A stretch of DNA of 44,236 nt from Candidatus Omnitrophota bacterium (GCA_016197155.1 JACPWF010000027.1:1-44236); one strand, 5' to 3'. Positions 20,610 to 31,933 are shown, numbered from the stretch's first letter. Numbers and translations are program-made. Notes: a model not told the origin generated them from the letters alone.

Positions 20610-22049
20610 CTAACGGCGGAAACGGAGGTTCGGTTCTCTTGCCGCGCGCACCTCATCGATGCGGCTGACCGGCGTCGTGGAAGGGGCGTCCAAAACTTTT
20701 TGCGGCTCCTCGTCGATCTCTTTTTGAATTTGAAAAAGGACGCGGACAAATTCGTCGAGGGTTTCCTTGGATTCGGTTTCGGTGGGCTCGATCATCATCG
20801 CCTCTTCCACGATGAGCGGAAAATAGACCGTCGGCGCGTGCACGCCGTAGTCCAAAAGACGCTTGGCGATGTCGAGGGCCTTGACGCCTTTCATTTTTTG
20901 ACGGCGCGCCGAGAGAACGAATTCGTGCATGCAGAATCCGTCGTAGGGAACGTCAAAAATTTCCTTCAATCTGGTTTTTAAATAATTCGCGTTCAAAATC
21001 GCGTTTTCCGAAACGGCCTCGAGGCCCTCCCTTCCGAGCGCTCGGATGTAGGCGTAGGAGCGGATGATCGCGCCGAAATTTCCGTAAAACGATCGGAGTT
21101 TTCCGATCGACTGCGGGGCGTTCTTTTCAAAAAAGAACCCGCCGTCTTTTTTTAAAATTCGCGGCGACGGCAAAAACCCGATGAGCTCTTTTCTCACGCC
21201 GACCGGGCCCGAGCCCGGGCCGCCCGAGCCATGCGGCACGGCGAATGTTTTGTGGAGATTGAGATGCACGATGTCAAAACCCATGTCGCCCGGCCGGCAG
21301 ATCCCCAAAAGCGCGTTCATATTGGCGCCGTCGTAATAGACAAGCCCGTCCACCGCGTGCACGGCCCGGGCGATCTCGAGAATGTCCTCCTCAAAAAGGC
21401 CGAGCGTGTTGGGATTGGTCATCATGAAACAGGCGACGTCGTCGCCGAGCTTGGCCTTCAGATCCGCCACGTCCACATGGCCCTTGGCGGACGTACGGAC
21501 CTGGACCACTTCGTAGCCGCAGAGCGCCGCCGTCGCGGGATTGGTGCCGTGCGCGGAATCGGGGATCAGCACCTTCGTCTTCTTTTCTTTTTTGGAACGG
21601 TGATACGCCCCGACAATGAGAAGCCCGCAAAGTTCGCCATGCGCCCCCGCAGCGGGCTGAAGGGTGAACTCCGCCATCCCCGTGATCTCGGACAAAAACG
21701 CCTGCATCTCGAACAAGACCCGGAGCGCGCCCTGCGCGTCCGCCTCGTCCTGGTAGGGATGAATTTGAGAAAAACCCGCCAGGCCCGCGATCGCGTCAAG
21801 GGATTTGGGGTTGTACTTCATCGTGCAGGACCCGAGCGGATAAAAATGGGAATCGACGGAAAAATTTTTCTTCGACAGATTCGTGAAGTGCCTCACCACG
21901 TCCAACTCCGACAGGGACGGGATGGCGGGCGCCATTTTACGCCGGTGCGTCTGCGGAATTTGTCCGAGAAGCGCCGCCTCGGGCATTTCCAGAGAAGGAA
22001 GCCACGACGCGTCGTTGCGGGAATGTTTTTCAAAAATGAGCTCGGACAC
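20610..22049 (-). CDS. gcvPB: glycine dehydrogenase (decarboxylating) subunit 2
   Basis: The C-terminal-half subunit of split P-protein, which decarboxylates glycine and passes aminomethyl to GcvH. The PLP lysine is K267 in HLNLHKTFAVPHGSGGPG. Other conserved parts are FYPLGSCTMKYNPK and DSAHGTNPATA. The GTG at 22049 has AAAGGAG upstream and gives 479 residues, the normal length. It overlaps gcvPA by 20 bp, as expected for subunits made in equal amounts. Confidence 0.96.
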   Translation of the reverse strand: MSELIFEKHSRNDASWLPSLEMPEAALLGQIPQTHRRKMAPAIPSLSELDVVRHFTNLSKKNFSVDSHFYPLGSCTMKYNPKSLDAIAGLAGFSQIHPYQDEADAQGALRVLFEMQAFLSEITGMAEFTLQPAAGAHGELCGLLIVGAYHRSKKEKKTKVLIPDSAHGTNPATAALCGYEVVQVRTSAKGHVDVADLKAKLGDDVACFMMTNPNTLGLFEEDILEIARAVHAVDGLVYYDGANMNALLGICRPGDMGFDIVHLNLHKTFAVPHGSGGPGSGPVGVRKELIGFLPSPRILKKDGGFFFEKNAPQSIGKLRSFYGNFGAIIRSYAYIRALGREGLEAVSENAILNANYLKTRLKEIFDVPYDGFCMHEFVLSARRQKMKGVKALDIAKRLLDYGVHAPTVYFPLIVEEAMMIEPTETESKETLDEFVRVLFQIQKEIDEEPQKVLDAPSTTPVSRIDEVRAAREPNLRFRR

Positions 22050-23409
22050 GAGGCTCCTTTTTTGCGGCCGGGCCGGCGGTTTCCCCGACGGCTCTCGTGA
22101 GCCGGTCTTCGTCCCACCGCGTGCGGTTTTCGGTGACGGCAAAGAGGAATCCATCGGGCAGGTCCGGATAAAATTCCGAGAGCGTCAGCGGGCCCAGTAT
22201 TTTTTCCCTCAAAAGATCCGCGCGAAACGCGGCGGGATTCTTTTTGATGTGAAGCGCGAATTCGTTGAAAAACGGCCCGTCCGAAAAAACCCGCACCCCT
22301 TTTATTTTCAAAAGACGTTCGCGCGCGCGGTGCGCGTTTTGAAAATTGAGAAGTGCCAATTTCTTCAGGCCTTCCCGTCCGAGCAGGGTCAGGTAGATGG
22401 CGCCTTTCAGCGCGCAGAGCGAGTGGTTCGTGCAAATATTGGAAGTCGCCTTTTCGCGGCGGATGTGCTGTTCGCGCGCCTGGAGTGTCAGCACAAACGC
22501 GCGGCGCCCGGTCCTATCGACAGTGAGGCCCGCGATCCGGCCCGGAATTTTTCGAAGCAGGGCCTCTTTCACCGTGAAAAATCCGAAATGCGGGCCGCCG
22601 AAAGAAAGCGGGTTCCCGAGTGGTTGCCCCTCGCCCACGGCGATGTCGGCGCCGTATTCCCCCGGCGGCTCAAGAATGCCGAGCGAAATGGGATTGACCG
22701 AAGCGATGAAAAGCGCGCCCGCATTGTGACACAAGTCCGAGATCGATCGCATGTCCTCCAGGACCCCAAAAAAGTTCGGGCTCTGCGCCACAACCGCCGC
22801 GGTATCCGCATTCAAAAATTTCTTTAACACACCGGGATCGGTGGCGCCATTTGAAAAAGGCAGTTCGATGATCTCCGCGTCCAGACACGAAAGATACGTG
22901 CGCATCACCTGCCGGTATTCGGGGTGCGTGGTGGCGGGAACGAGGATCCGCCGCCTGCCCGTCGCGCGCAAGGCCAGGAGCGCGGCCTCGGCGAGGCTCG
23001 AGGCCCCGTCGTACATCGAGGCGTTCGAAACATCCATCGCCGTGAGTTCGCAGATGAGGCTTTGGTATTCGTAAATGCTTTGAAGGGTCCCCTGGCTGGC
23101 CTCTCCCTGGTAGGGAGTATACGAGGTGATGAATTCGCCGCGATGCGCCAGGGCATTCACGACGGCGGGAATGAAATGATCGTAATTGCCCCCGCCGAGA
23201 TAAGAGGCGTAATCATTCGAATGCTTATTCTGACGCGACAGCCCTTCCAACTCACGCATGAGCTCAAGTTCCGAGAGGCCCGCGGGCAGGCCCAGCTTAA
23301 AATTCCTTAAGGCCCGCGGCACCTTGGCAATGAGCGCCTCGAATGAGCCGGCGCCGATCGCGCCGAGCATTTCTTTTTTGTCTTGTTCGGTGTTGGAGAT
23401 ATATTGCAC
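22030..23409 (-). CDS. gcvPA: glycine dehydrogenase (decarboxylating) subunit 1
   Basis: The N-terminal-half subunit of split P-protein. The GTG start at 23409 gives QYISNTEQDKKEMLGAIG, the typical beginning, and 459 residues. Conserved segments are YTPYQGEASQGTLQSIYEYQ, MYDGASSLAEAAL and GNPLSFGGPHFGFF. It lacks the PLP lysine, which is in the second subunit, as normal. A short 31-bp gap separates it from gcvH. Confidence 0.95.
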   Translation of the reverse strand: MQYISNTEQDKKEMLGAIGAGSFEALIAKVPRALRNFKLGLPAGLSELELMRELEGLSRQNKHSNDYASYLGGGNYDHFIPAVVNALAHRGEFITSYTPYQGEASQGTLQSIYEYQSLICELTAMDVSNASMYDGASSLAEAALLALRATGRRRILVPATTHPEYRQVMRTYLSCLDAEIIELPFSNGATDPGVLKKFLNADTAAVVAQSPNFFGVLEDMRSISDLCHNAGALFIASVNPISLGILEPPGEYGADIAVGEGQPLGNPLSFGGPHFGFFTVKEALLRKIPGRIAGLTVDRTGRRAFVLTLQAREQHIRREKATSNICTNHSLCALKGAIYLTLLGREGLKKLALLNFQNAHRARERLLKIKGVRVFSDGPFFNEFALHIKKNPAAFRADLLREKILGPLTLSEFYPDLPDGFLFAVTENRTRWDEDRLTRAVGETAGPAAKKEPRVRAHF

Positions 23410-23440
23410 GAAGAAACCTGCTGAGTTACGTAAAAGAAGA

Positions 23441-23842
23441 TCAGTGAGCGGACTTGACGGCCTCGTAAGCGTCCCCGGCCAAAAGCGAATCCCATTCTTT
23501 GACATTCGAACACTCGATCTCAAACAACCACCCGTCCGCGTAGGGCGAGCGATTCACGAGCTCCGGTTTGTCTTTCAATTTTTCGTTCACGCGCGTAATT
23601 TTTCCGCTCATCGGGGCGTAAATGTCAAACGCCGCTTTCACGGACTCGATCACCATCGCGCTTTCTTTTTGTTTCAAAACGCGTCCGGGCGCGGGCAGTT
23701 CCACAAACACGACGTCCGAAATTTCTTTTTGCGCGTGATCGGAAATACCGACTGTCGCTACATTGCCTTTGAGACTCACCCATTCATGCGTTTGTGCGTA
23801 TTTTAATTTAGAAGCGTCCACTCTCCACTCTCCATTTTCCAT
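23441..23842 (-). CDS. gcvH: glycine cleavage system H protein
   Basis: The lipoyl carrier of the glycine cleavage system, 133 residues. The lipoylated lysine is K69 in ESVKAAFDIYAP. The ATG shares one base with the gcvT stop (TAATG), and AGAGG lies just before it. The first ten residues (MENGEWRVDA) are encoded by a simple tandem repeat of GAGTGGA-type words (23818-23844), so the N-terminus is longer than the usual start just before KYAQTHEWV. It shuttles aminomethyl between GcvP, GcvT and the lipoamide dehydrogenase. Confidence 0.96.
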   Translation of the reverse strand: MENGEWRVDASKLKYAQTHEWVSLKGNVATVGISDHAQKEISDVVFVELPAPGRVLKQKESAMVIESVKAAFDIYAPMSGKITRVNEKLKDKPELVNRSPYADGWLFEIECSNVKEWDSLLAGDAYEAVKSAH

Positions 23843-24963
23843 TATCCTCTTTTCTTATGCGGAACAAACGGCAGTTTTACAATCTCGGCCGGCACGCGCC
23901 GTCCGTGAATCTCGATTTCAATCCCCGTTCCGGGTTCGGAAAATTTTTTCTCGACGTACCCCATCCCGATATTGCCGCCCACTGTCGGCGCGAACGAGCC
24001 GCTCGTCACCGTTCCAATTTTCCGGTCGCTCTTAAAAATCGGGTAATGCTCGCGCGCCACCGGTTTGTCGAGCACCCGAAAACCGACCAGCCTCCGCGCC
24101 GGGCCGCGCTCTCTCTGAACCAAAAGGCAGTCCCGCCCGACGAAACCGCCCGGCTTATCCAGGGAAACGGCCCAATCCAGGCCCGCCTCAAGCGGTGTCG
24201 TGGCCGTGTCAAGCTCGTTTCCGTAAAGCACGTTCCCCGCCTCAAGGCGCAGGGTGTTTCGCGCGCCGAGACCCGCGGGCAGGATCCCCTTTTCGCGGCC
24301 GGCGGCCAGGAGCCGGTCCCAGATCGGGACGATGAGCCCGTTCGACGAAAAGATCTCAAAACCATCTTCGCCTGTGTAGCCGCTTCGCGAGATCCAAACG
24401 GGTTGGCCGTTAAATTTTTCCTCTTTAAAAAAATAAGTATTCAAATCCCGAAGCTCATAACCCATGACGCCTCTCATCACTTCCTCCGCGCGAGGCCCCT
24501 GAATCGCCACGCAAGCGGTGTCGTCACTGCGGTCAGTGAGCGCGACGCTCTCCGGGACGTATTTTTCCAAACCCTCCAACACCCGCCCGATACTGCCGCC
24601 GTTCACGATGAGGGAATAATCATCGCGGCGCGACTGGTAAATTAAAATATCATCGAGCGTGAACCCCTGCTCGTCGCAGATGAGGCTGTAGAGGATTTTA
24701 TTGTCTTTTAATTTATTCAGATCGTTCGTGAGGCGGGCCTGCAAAAACTGGAAAGCGCCGGGGCCTTTCACATGAATCTCGCCGAGATGCGAGACGTCAA
24801 AAACGCCGCAGGATTTGCGCACCCATTCGTGCTCGGCGAGAATGCCCGAATAATAAACGGGCATCGCCCAGCCGGAAAAATCGACGATCTTCGCGCCGAG
24901 TGCCGTGTGACGGTCGTAGAGCGGGGTTTTTTTAAGAGCGGTCGGTTCTTCCAAAACGGTCAT
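23842..24963 (-). CDS. gcvT: aminomethyltransferase, glycine cleavage T protein
   Basis: It transfers the methylene group from aminomethyl-GcvH to tetrahydrofolate, releasing ammonia. Typical segments are LYDRHTALGAKIVDFSGWAMP, GVFDVSHLGEIHV, the folate-site SRSGYTGEDGFEIF and LGARNTLRLEAGN. Length 373 is normal. It starts 12 bp after bioD with no glycine riboswitch between them, so it is probably transcribed with the bio genes. Confidence 0.96.
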   Translation of the reverse strand: MTVLEEPTALKKTPLYDRHTALGAKIVDFSGWAMPVYYSGILAEHEWVRKSCGVFDVSHLGEIHVKGPGAFQFLQARLTNDLNKLKDNKILYSLICDEQGFTLDDILIYQSRRDDYSLIVNGGSIGRVLEGLEKYVPESVALTDRSDDTACVAIQGPRAEEVMRGVMGYELRDLNTYFFKEEKFNGQPVWISRSGYTGEDGFEIFSSNGLIVPIWDRLLAAGREKGILPAGLGARNTLRLEAGNVLYGNELDTATTPLEAGLDWAVSLDKPGGFVGRDCLLVQRERGPARRLVGFRVLDKPVAREHYPIFKSDRKIGTVTSGSFAPTVGGNIGMGYVEKKFSEPGTGIEIEIHGRRVPAEIVKLPFVPHKKRG

Positions 24964-24975
24964 CCCGTGAATCTA

Positions 24976-26923
<1,948 letters not shown>

Positions 26924-26927
<4 letters not shown>

Positions 26928-28090
26928 AAAATTTGCTTTCTGACTTTTTTAAACGCGCTCAGCATTTCATTTAAATGATCTTTTGTGTGCGTGGCCATGA
27001 TCGACACGCGAATCCGGTCGGTTCCGCGCGGAACGGTGGGCGGTCGGATGGCTGAAACAAATATTCCTTCCTCACTAAAAAATTCTTTAAGCCTCAAAAC
27101 TTTAGCGCTTTCCCCTATCCGCACAGGAATAATCGGTCCCTCGGAGTCCATCAAGTCAAAACCCATCCCCAAAAGCGCCTCACGGACAAACCGAATATTT
27201 TCCCAAAGTTTTTTTCTTATTTCGGGTTTATTTTCAATAACGTCAAGCGCGGCAAGCGCGGCAGCCGAAGAAGCGGGCGCCGGCGCCGTGGTATAAATAA
27301 ATTCCCTTGAGCGGTTCACCATCGTTTCCCGTAAAATATTTTTTCCCGCCACAAACCCACCCACGCTCCCAAAGGCTTTGCTGAGCGTGCCCATCACGAC
27401 ATCAATTTGTCCGGAAAGATTGAAGTGTTCAGTCATCCCTCTTCCTGATTTTCCGAACACTCCCGTCGAATGCGCCTCGTCAATGTATAAAATAGCTTTT
27501 TTTTCCGCGCAAACTTCGGCCAAACCAGCCAAAGGAGCCGCGTCCCCGTCCATGCTGAAATAAGCGTCCGTCAGCACAAGACGCCTGCGATAAGATTTTG
27601 CCCGGTCAAGGAGTTTGGAAACGGACGAAACATCTTTGTGCGGATAAACCCAAAATTTTGCCCGGGAAAGTCTTGCGGCGTCAATGAGACTCGCATGATT
27701 CAGGCGGTCAACCATCACAACATCTTCCTCGCCCGCGAGCGCCGTCACTGCCCCCAAATTTGCCAGATACCCTGAGGAAAAAACGAGAGCCGTTTCCTCT
27801 CTCTTAAACTCCGCAAGGCGCTTTTCCAACTCCGCATGAATCGCCAAATCGCCGGACACGAGCCTCGAGGCTCCGCTCCCCGTCCCCCATTTTTTTAAAG
27901 CACTCGCGGCCTTTGAAATAATTTCCGGGTGATGCACCAAACCCAAATAATTATTGGAAGAAAAATTGACGAGCCTTTTTTTTCCAAAAAAAATGACCGG
28001 CCCCGAGATTTTGGAGACGGTTTGAAGCCTGCGGTAAAGATTTTTATGACGTAACTGCGTGAGCTCTTCTTGAAGTTCTCGGGGAAGCAT
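26924..28090 (-). CDS. bioF: 8-amino-7-oxononanoate synthase
   Basis: A PLP enzyme of the alpha-oxoamine synthase family that joins pimeloyl thioester and alanine. NFSSNNYLGLVHHP, GTGSGASRLVSG, DEAHSTGVFG and the PLP lysine in GTLSKAFGSVGG are clear. The ATG at 28090 has GAGG 6 nt upstream and gives 388 residues. The start lies 47 bp inside bioB. No bioC, bioH or other pimeloyl gene is nearby, so pimelate supply is encoded elsewhere. Confidence 0.95.
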
Positions 28091-29066
28091 CCACCACCTC
28101 AAAACCTAAATCTTTCAGCATTTGAATATCCTTTGCCGGATGTCGCCCCATCGTCGTCAGATAATTTCCGATAATGAGTCCATTGGCGCCCGCCTGCATG
28201 GCCATGGCCTGAAGGTCGCGCAAATTGACTTCGCGTCCGCCGGCGATTTTGATCGTGCTCCTCGGCAGAATCAGCCTGTAAATCGCAATGTACCGAATAA
28301 TTTCAAGCGGAGAAAGGGGCTCCACATTTCCCAGCGGCGTGCCGCGCCTGGGATTTAAAATGTTAATGGGGACGCAGTGCGCCTCGAGGCGCTTCAGCTC
28401 AAAGGCAAGATCGATTCTATCCTTCGGCGTCTCACCCATTCCCAAGATTCCTCCCGAACACGGATGGATGCCGTAATGGCGCACCATTTCCACGTGATTC
28501 ACGCGGTCCTGAAACGTGTGTGTCGTGCAAATTTTTTCAAAATAATCCCGAGAAGCTTCGAGATTATGATTGTTCCGGTAAAGCCCCGCTTCTTTCAGCT
28601 CGACCGCCTGCTCTGGCGTCATAAAACCGAGCGAACAATCCACAAAAAGTTTTGTTTCCTTTGAAATTCGTTTCACCGCCTCCAAAACAACCTGAAATTC
28701 TTTCTCATTCACGGCTCCCCAACCGCTGGAGACCATGCAAAATTCGGTGGCGCCCATCGCCTCGGCGGCTTTGGCCTGTTCCATGATTTCGTCAATCGTG
28801 ATCTGGGGATAAACGGGGCTGTCTGTTTTGTAATGCCCCGACTGCGCGCAAAATTTACAGTCTTCACTGCAGTTGCCGCTCTTAATATTGGACAAAGCGC
28901 AGGACTCAATGAGATTTCCGGCAAATTTTTCGCGCACTTCGTTGGCGACGGCCGCCAGATACGGAATGTGAACGGAGGGGATGTCCGCCAGCGAAAGCGC
29001 GTCTTCGTAGGCAATCGGCTCTTCGTTTAAAACCGCTTCACGGACTCTGAGGATCAGCGGGAGCAT
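28044..29066 (-). CDS. bioB: biotin synthase, radical SAM
   Basis: It inserts sulfur into dethiobiotin. The SAM cluster cysteines are C66, C70 and C73 in NCSEDCKFCAQSGHY. Further BioB marks are YRNNHNLEASRDYFEK, CSGGILGMGE and the [2Fe-2S]-region GGREVNLRD. Length 340 is normal. GGAAAAA precedes the ATG. It overlaps the upstream Cys-rich small gene by 29 bp and bioF by 47 bp. Confidence 0.97.
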   Translation of the reverse strand: MLPLILRVREAVLNEEPIAYEDALSLADIPSVHIPYLAAVANEVREKFAGNLIESCALSNIKSGNCSEDCKFCAQSGHYKTDSPVYPQITIDEIMEQAKAAEAMGATEFCMVSSGWGAVNEKEFQVVLEAVKRISKETKLFVDCSLGFMTPEQAVELKEAGLYRNNHNLEASRDYFEKICTTHTFQDRVNHVEMVRHYGIHPCSGGILGMGETPKDRIDLAFELKRLEAHCVPINILNPRRGTPLGNVEPLSPLEIIRYIAIYRLILPRSTIKIAGGREVNLRDLQAMAMQAGANGLIIGNYLTTMGRHPAKDIQMLKDLGFEVVDASPRTSRRAHAVTS

Positions 29067-29391
29067 TTTTTCCTTTTTTCAGCTCGCGGTAGCGGCGCAT
29101 GTAGTCGCGCATGTATTGGCGGTACTGCGTGGAATGGGTTTGGCGGTAGAGGCGCACCTTCTCGGGATTTTTCTGGCGCCAGATCCTGGAGCGCTTGCGC
29201 TGGGTCTCGAGCCACGCCAGGCCCTTGGACTCGTCGTATTTGAAGTAACTGGGATTTTTCTCGCGCCAAACCCGCATGCTCTCGAGCTGGCGCCTTTTCT
29301 GGCACTCGGGCCTGGAACACACCTTTTGGCGGGGCGCGTATTTATTGGGAGGAAAAACTTCTTTGCAATAAAGGCAGGGTTTGGTTTCCAT
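29038..29391 (-). CDS. small Cys-rich, strongly basic protein, 117 aa
   Basis: An N-terminal metal-binding knuckle (CLYCKEVFPP then CSRPECQKRR, four cysteines at ~6, 9, 25 and 30) is followed by a long basic-aromatic helical region with repeated WR-x-KNP and YR-x-THS/YMRDYMRRYRE patterns. It is probably a nucleic-acid-binding zinc protein. I do not recognise a characterised family. It is squeezed between the ROK pair (7 bp) and bioB (29-bp overlap), so it is co-transcribed with biotin genes. A regulator of this operon is possible but unproven. Confidence 0.8.
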   Translation of the reverse strand: METKPCLYCKEVFPPNKYAPRQKVCSRPECQKRRQLESMRVWREKNPSYFKYDESKGLAWLETQRKRSRIWRQKNPEKVRLYRQTHSTQYRQYMRDYMRRYRELKKGKNAPADPQSP

Positions 29392-29398
29392 TTAATGA

Positions 29399-30625
29399 TT
29401 AAACGCTGACGAAATAACTTTGCGCGACAAGCGCGGCCGCCCCCAGCGACACGCCGTTCTCGCCGAGCTGAGATGGCACGATGCGCAATTTTTCCGTCGC
29501 CTCGGGAATCGAGGACTCGCGGACCTTGTCCCGCAGGGCGTCAAAAAAAGTCGTGCCCGCGGACTCAATTCCGCCGCCCACCACGATGATTTCCGGATTA
29601 AAAAGATTGACCAGGAAAGCCGCCTTTTGACCCAATCGTTCCCCGGCCTCCTCTAGAATCTTCCCCGCGAGCGCGTCCCCTTTTTCGGCCGCTTGAACAA
29701 CAACGCCAAAATTTATTTTGTCGGCGGCGCCTTTGGCCATTTCATAAATCTTGGACTCCGGGTTTTCTTTTTGCAAGCGCCGCGCCGTGAGCACGATGCC
29801 CATGTCCATCTGCCACTCGCCAGCCTTATAGGCCTCAACGACCGCCGGCAGGGGGTTGTCATGCTGAATGTCAAACAGCCACTCGCCCGCACAACCGGTG
29901 GCGCCGCGGTAAATCTGGCCGTTAATCATAAACCCCAGGCCGTTCCCCGAATAAAGATAGATCGCGTTTTGCACGCCCAGGCCTTTGCCGTACCATTCCT
30001 CCCCGAAAACGGCGGCGTTCGCGTCGTTATCGACGATCGTCGGGATCCCGAATTTTTCCTCAAAAATACCGTGGATCGAGACCGATATCGCCAGGTCCTC
30101 GTCCAGGAGCCCCACCGGCCAGCGGACCGTGTTTGTGTCTCGGTTGAAAATCCCCGGAATGCCGATGCCGATGCCGTGCACCTTCCCCGTATCGACTTTC
30201 GATTTTTGAATGAGTTCCTCGACCAGCGAAACCATTGACGTCACGAGGGCCTCGCCCGCCTCGAGTGGCCTTTCTTTTTTCACCTTAAAAATAATATCGC
30301 CCTTCAAATTGCAGAGCACCGCGATCATGTCCACCAGGTTCAGGCCCACCCCGATCAAGTGAATCGCCGAAGGGTTCAAATCCACGAGCGTGGGCTTCCG
30401 GCCGCCGCTGGAAACGTCGATGCCGACTTCTTTGATGACGCCCTTTTTAATGTACTGATCGACGTAACTGGTCACCGTGACGATGTTGAGTCCGATGAGG
30501 CGCGAGATCTCGGCGCGCGCGATGGGCCCTTTTTTACAGATCGTATCCAGGATCTGGAGGTTCTTTTTCTCGTGGTCGTTCAGTTCGACTTGATCCAGGA
30601 GCCTGCGTTTTGAGAGGGTCGTCAT
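29399..30625 (-). CDS. ROK-family transcriptional regulator 1
   Basis: A 408-residue protein: an N-terminal winged helix (KKGPIARAEISRLIGLNIVTVTSYVDQYIKKG), the linker SSGGRKP, and a ROK fold with VDNDANAAVFGEEWYGKG and VNLFNPEIIVVGGGIE. The CxCGxxGC zinc motif of NagC/Mlc-type ROK proteins is absent after GCAGEW, and the N-terminal phosphate loop is not DxGGT. It is therefore unlikely to be a sugar kinase and may sense a different ligand. GGAGG precedes the ATG at 30625. It follows a paralogue by 4 bp. Confidence 0.88.
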   Translation of the reverse strand: MTTLSKRRLLDQVELNDHEKKNLQILDTICKKGPIARAEISRLIGLNIVTVTSYVDQYIKKGVIKEVGIDVSSGGRKPTLVDLNPSAIHLIGVGLNLVDMIAVLCNLKGDIIFKVKKERPLEAGEALVTSMVSLVEELIQKSKVDTGKVHGIGIGIPGIFNRDTNTVRWPVGLLDEDLAISVSIHGIFEEKFGIPTIVDNDANAAVFGEEWYGKGLGVQNAIYLYSGNGLGFMINGQIYRGATGCAGEWLFDIQHDNPLPAVVEAYKAGEWQMDMGIVLTARRLQKENPESKIYEMAKGAADKINFGVVVQAAEKGDALAGKILEEAGERLGQKAAFLVNLFNPEIIVVGGGIESAGTTFFDALRDKVRESSIPEATEKLRIVPSQLGENGVSLGAAALVAQSYFVSV

Positions 30626-30629
30626 TTTT

Positions 30630-31859
30630 TTAAACCTCCGCGAAGAGTTCCTGCGCCACCAGACAAACCGCCCCGTAGGCCACCGCATCTTCCCCCAACC
30701 GCGATAAAATGATCTTGGCCGCGCCCGCCGTTTCCTCCATCACAAGCTGTTTCACGACACGGCGCACGACATTGAGCGCGATCTCCCCGCCCCGCTCCAC
30801 ACCTCCGCCGAGGACGACCACCTCCGGATTAAAAAAATTGGTGAGATACGCCACCTTGAGCCCCAGGCGCGTCGCGGCCTCTTCGACCACACCCGTCGCC
30901 AGCGCGTCCCCTTTTTTGGCCGCGTCAAAAATCGCGCTCGAATCGACTTTTTCTATGTCCTTCCCGACGGCGTCGAGAATTTTTGAGCGGGCGTTTGGCT
31001 TTTTCAAGGCTTCTTTGGCGCGGCGGACCATTCCCAGATCCAATCCCTCGGACTTAAAAAAGTCCGTCTCGCGCACCCAGGGTTCAAGCGCCAGCCCGTC
31101 CAGATTATCGAGATTGAGCTGGATCTCTCCCGCGCCCCAGCTCGACCCCCAAAAAAGATCGTTGTTGGCGATGATGCCGCTCCCCACGTCGCCGTAAAAA
31201 TACAAAACGTTTTCATCGTCGATCCGGAGGCTCAATTTTTTTTCGGCAAGGGCCGCCAGGCTCGCGTCATTGCCCACGGAAACGGGGACCCGGAATTCTT
31301 TTTCGAGCAAGCCTTTGGCCGTCACATAATTGCCGACGGTCTTGCCGCGCGCGACGTCCGTATCCCGGATGGTTCCAGCGCCGCGGTCGATGACACCCGA
31401 GATGCCCAAGCCGATGCCTTTGATTTTTTCAAGGGGGACTTTTGAGTCCCGAATGACATTGTGAACCAATTTCATCGCCTCGGCGATCACGACCTCCATG
31501 TGCCCCTCGGGCCGCGGGATCTTTTCTTTATGAAGAATCGCGGGGCTCAAATTCGAAACGATCGCCAGAATGTTCGTCGGCCCGATCTCGACACCCACCA
31601 GGCTCCCCCATTCGGAATTGAGCTCCACCAGCTCCGGCCGCCGGCCGCCGCTGGAAATATCCAGGCCTTTCTCCGCGACGAGTTTTTGGTCAATGTAATG
31701 CTCGACGTAATTGGAAACCGTGACGATGTTGAATTGGGTGATGCGGGAAATATCAGTCTTGGCGATGGGCCCGTTGCGGCGGATCACATCGAGCAAGATG
31801 ATGTTCTTCCGCTCGCGATCGGTGAGGTGGTCACTTTTATAAAGGGAACGGTAGGCCAT
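30630..31859 (-). CDS. ROK-family transcriptional regulator 2
   Basis: A 409-residue paralogue of the adjacent regulator: winged helix (RNGPIAKTDISRITQFNIVTVSNYVEHYID), SSGGRRP linker, and a ROK fold with GNDASLAALAEKK and TNFFNPEVVVLGGGVERGG. It too lacks the zinc CxCGxxGC motif. The active-site GNDAN of kinases is GNDAS, arguing against catalysis. AAAGGA lies before the ATG. It is first in the run that continues into the bio and gcv genes; the pair could form a heterodimer that controls it. Confidence 0.88.
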   Translation of the reverse strand: MAYRSLYKSDHLTDRERKNIILLDVIRRNGPIAKTDISRITQFNIVTVSNYVEHYIDQKLVAEKGLDISSGGRRPELVELNSEWGSLVGVEIGPTNILAIVSNLSPAILHKEKIPRPEGHMEVVIAEAMKLVHNVIRDSKVPLEKIKGIGLGISGVIDRGAGTIRDTDVARGKTVGNYVTAKGLLEKEFRVPVSVGNDASLAALAEKKLSLRIDDENVLYFYGDVGSGIIANNDLFWGSSWGAGEIQLNLDNLDGLALEPWVRETDFFKSEGLDLGMVRRAKEALKKPNARSKILDAVGKDIEKVDSSAIFDAAKKGDALATGVVEEAATRLGLKVAYLTNFFNPEVVVLGGGVERGGEIALNVVRRVVKQLVMEETAGAAKIILSRLGEDAVAYGAVCLVAQELFAEV

Positions 31860-31904
31860 AAAATCCTTTATAAAATATTATAAGAAATTGGAACACCAGA
31901 AGTT

Positions 31905-31913
31905 ATTATAGCA
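31905..31913 (-). promoter_or_regulatory. extended -10 upstream of the ROK-bio-gcv operon
   Basis: TGC-TATAAT (31913-31905) lies ~45 bp before the ROK-2 ATG, like the tmRNA promoter. A second TATAAT is at 31882-31877. No clear -35 box is seen for either. This AT-rich 70-bp stretch after the glnA terminator is the only evident promoter region for the following 12 kb. Confidence 0.5.
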
Positions 31914-31933
31914 TCCACTTTTAAAAATTAAAC

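Noticed and set aside
24964-24975. Possible glycine riboswitch before gcvT
   Set aside because: Only 12 bp separate bioD and gcvT, with no room for an aptamer.
29399-30625. ROK proteins as sugar kinases (glucokinase or NagK)
   Set aside because: Both have N-terminal winged helices, no DxGGT phosphate loop and no zinc CxCGxxGC motif, so a regulator is the better call.
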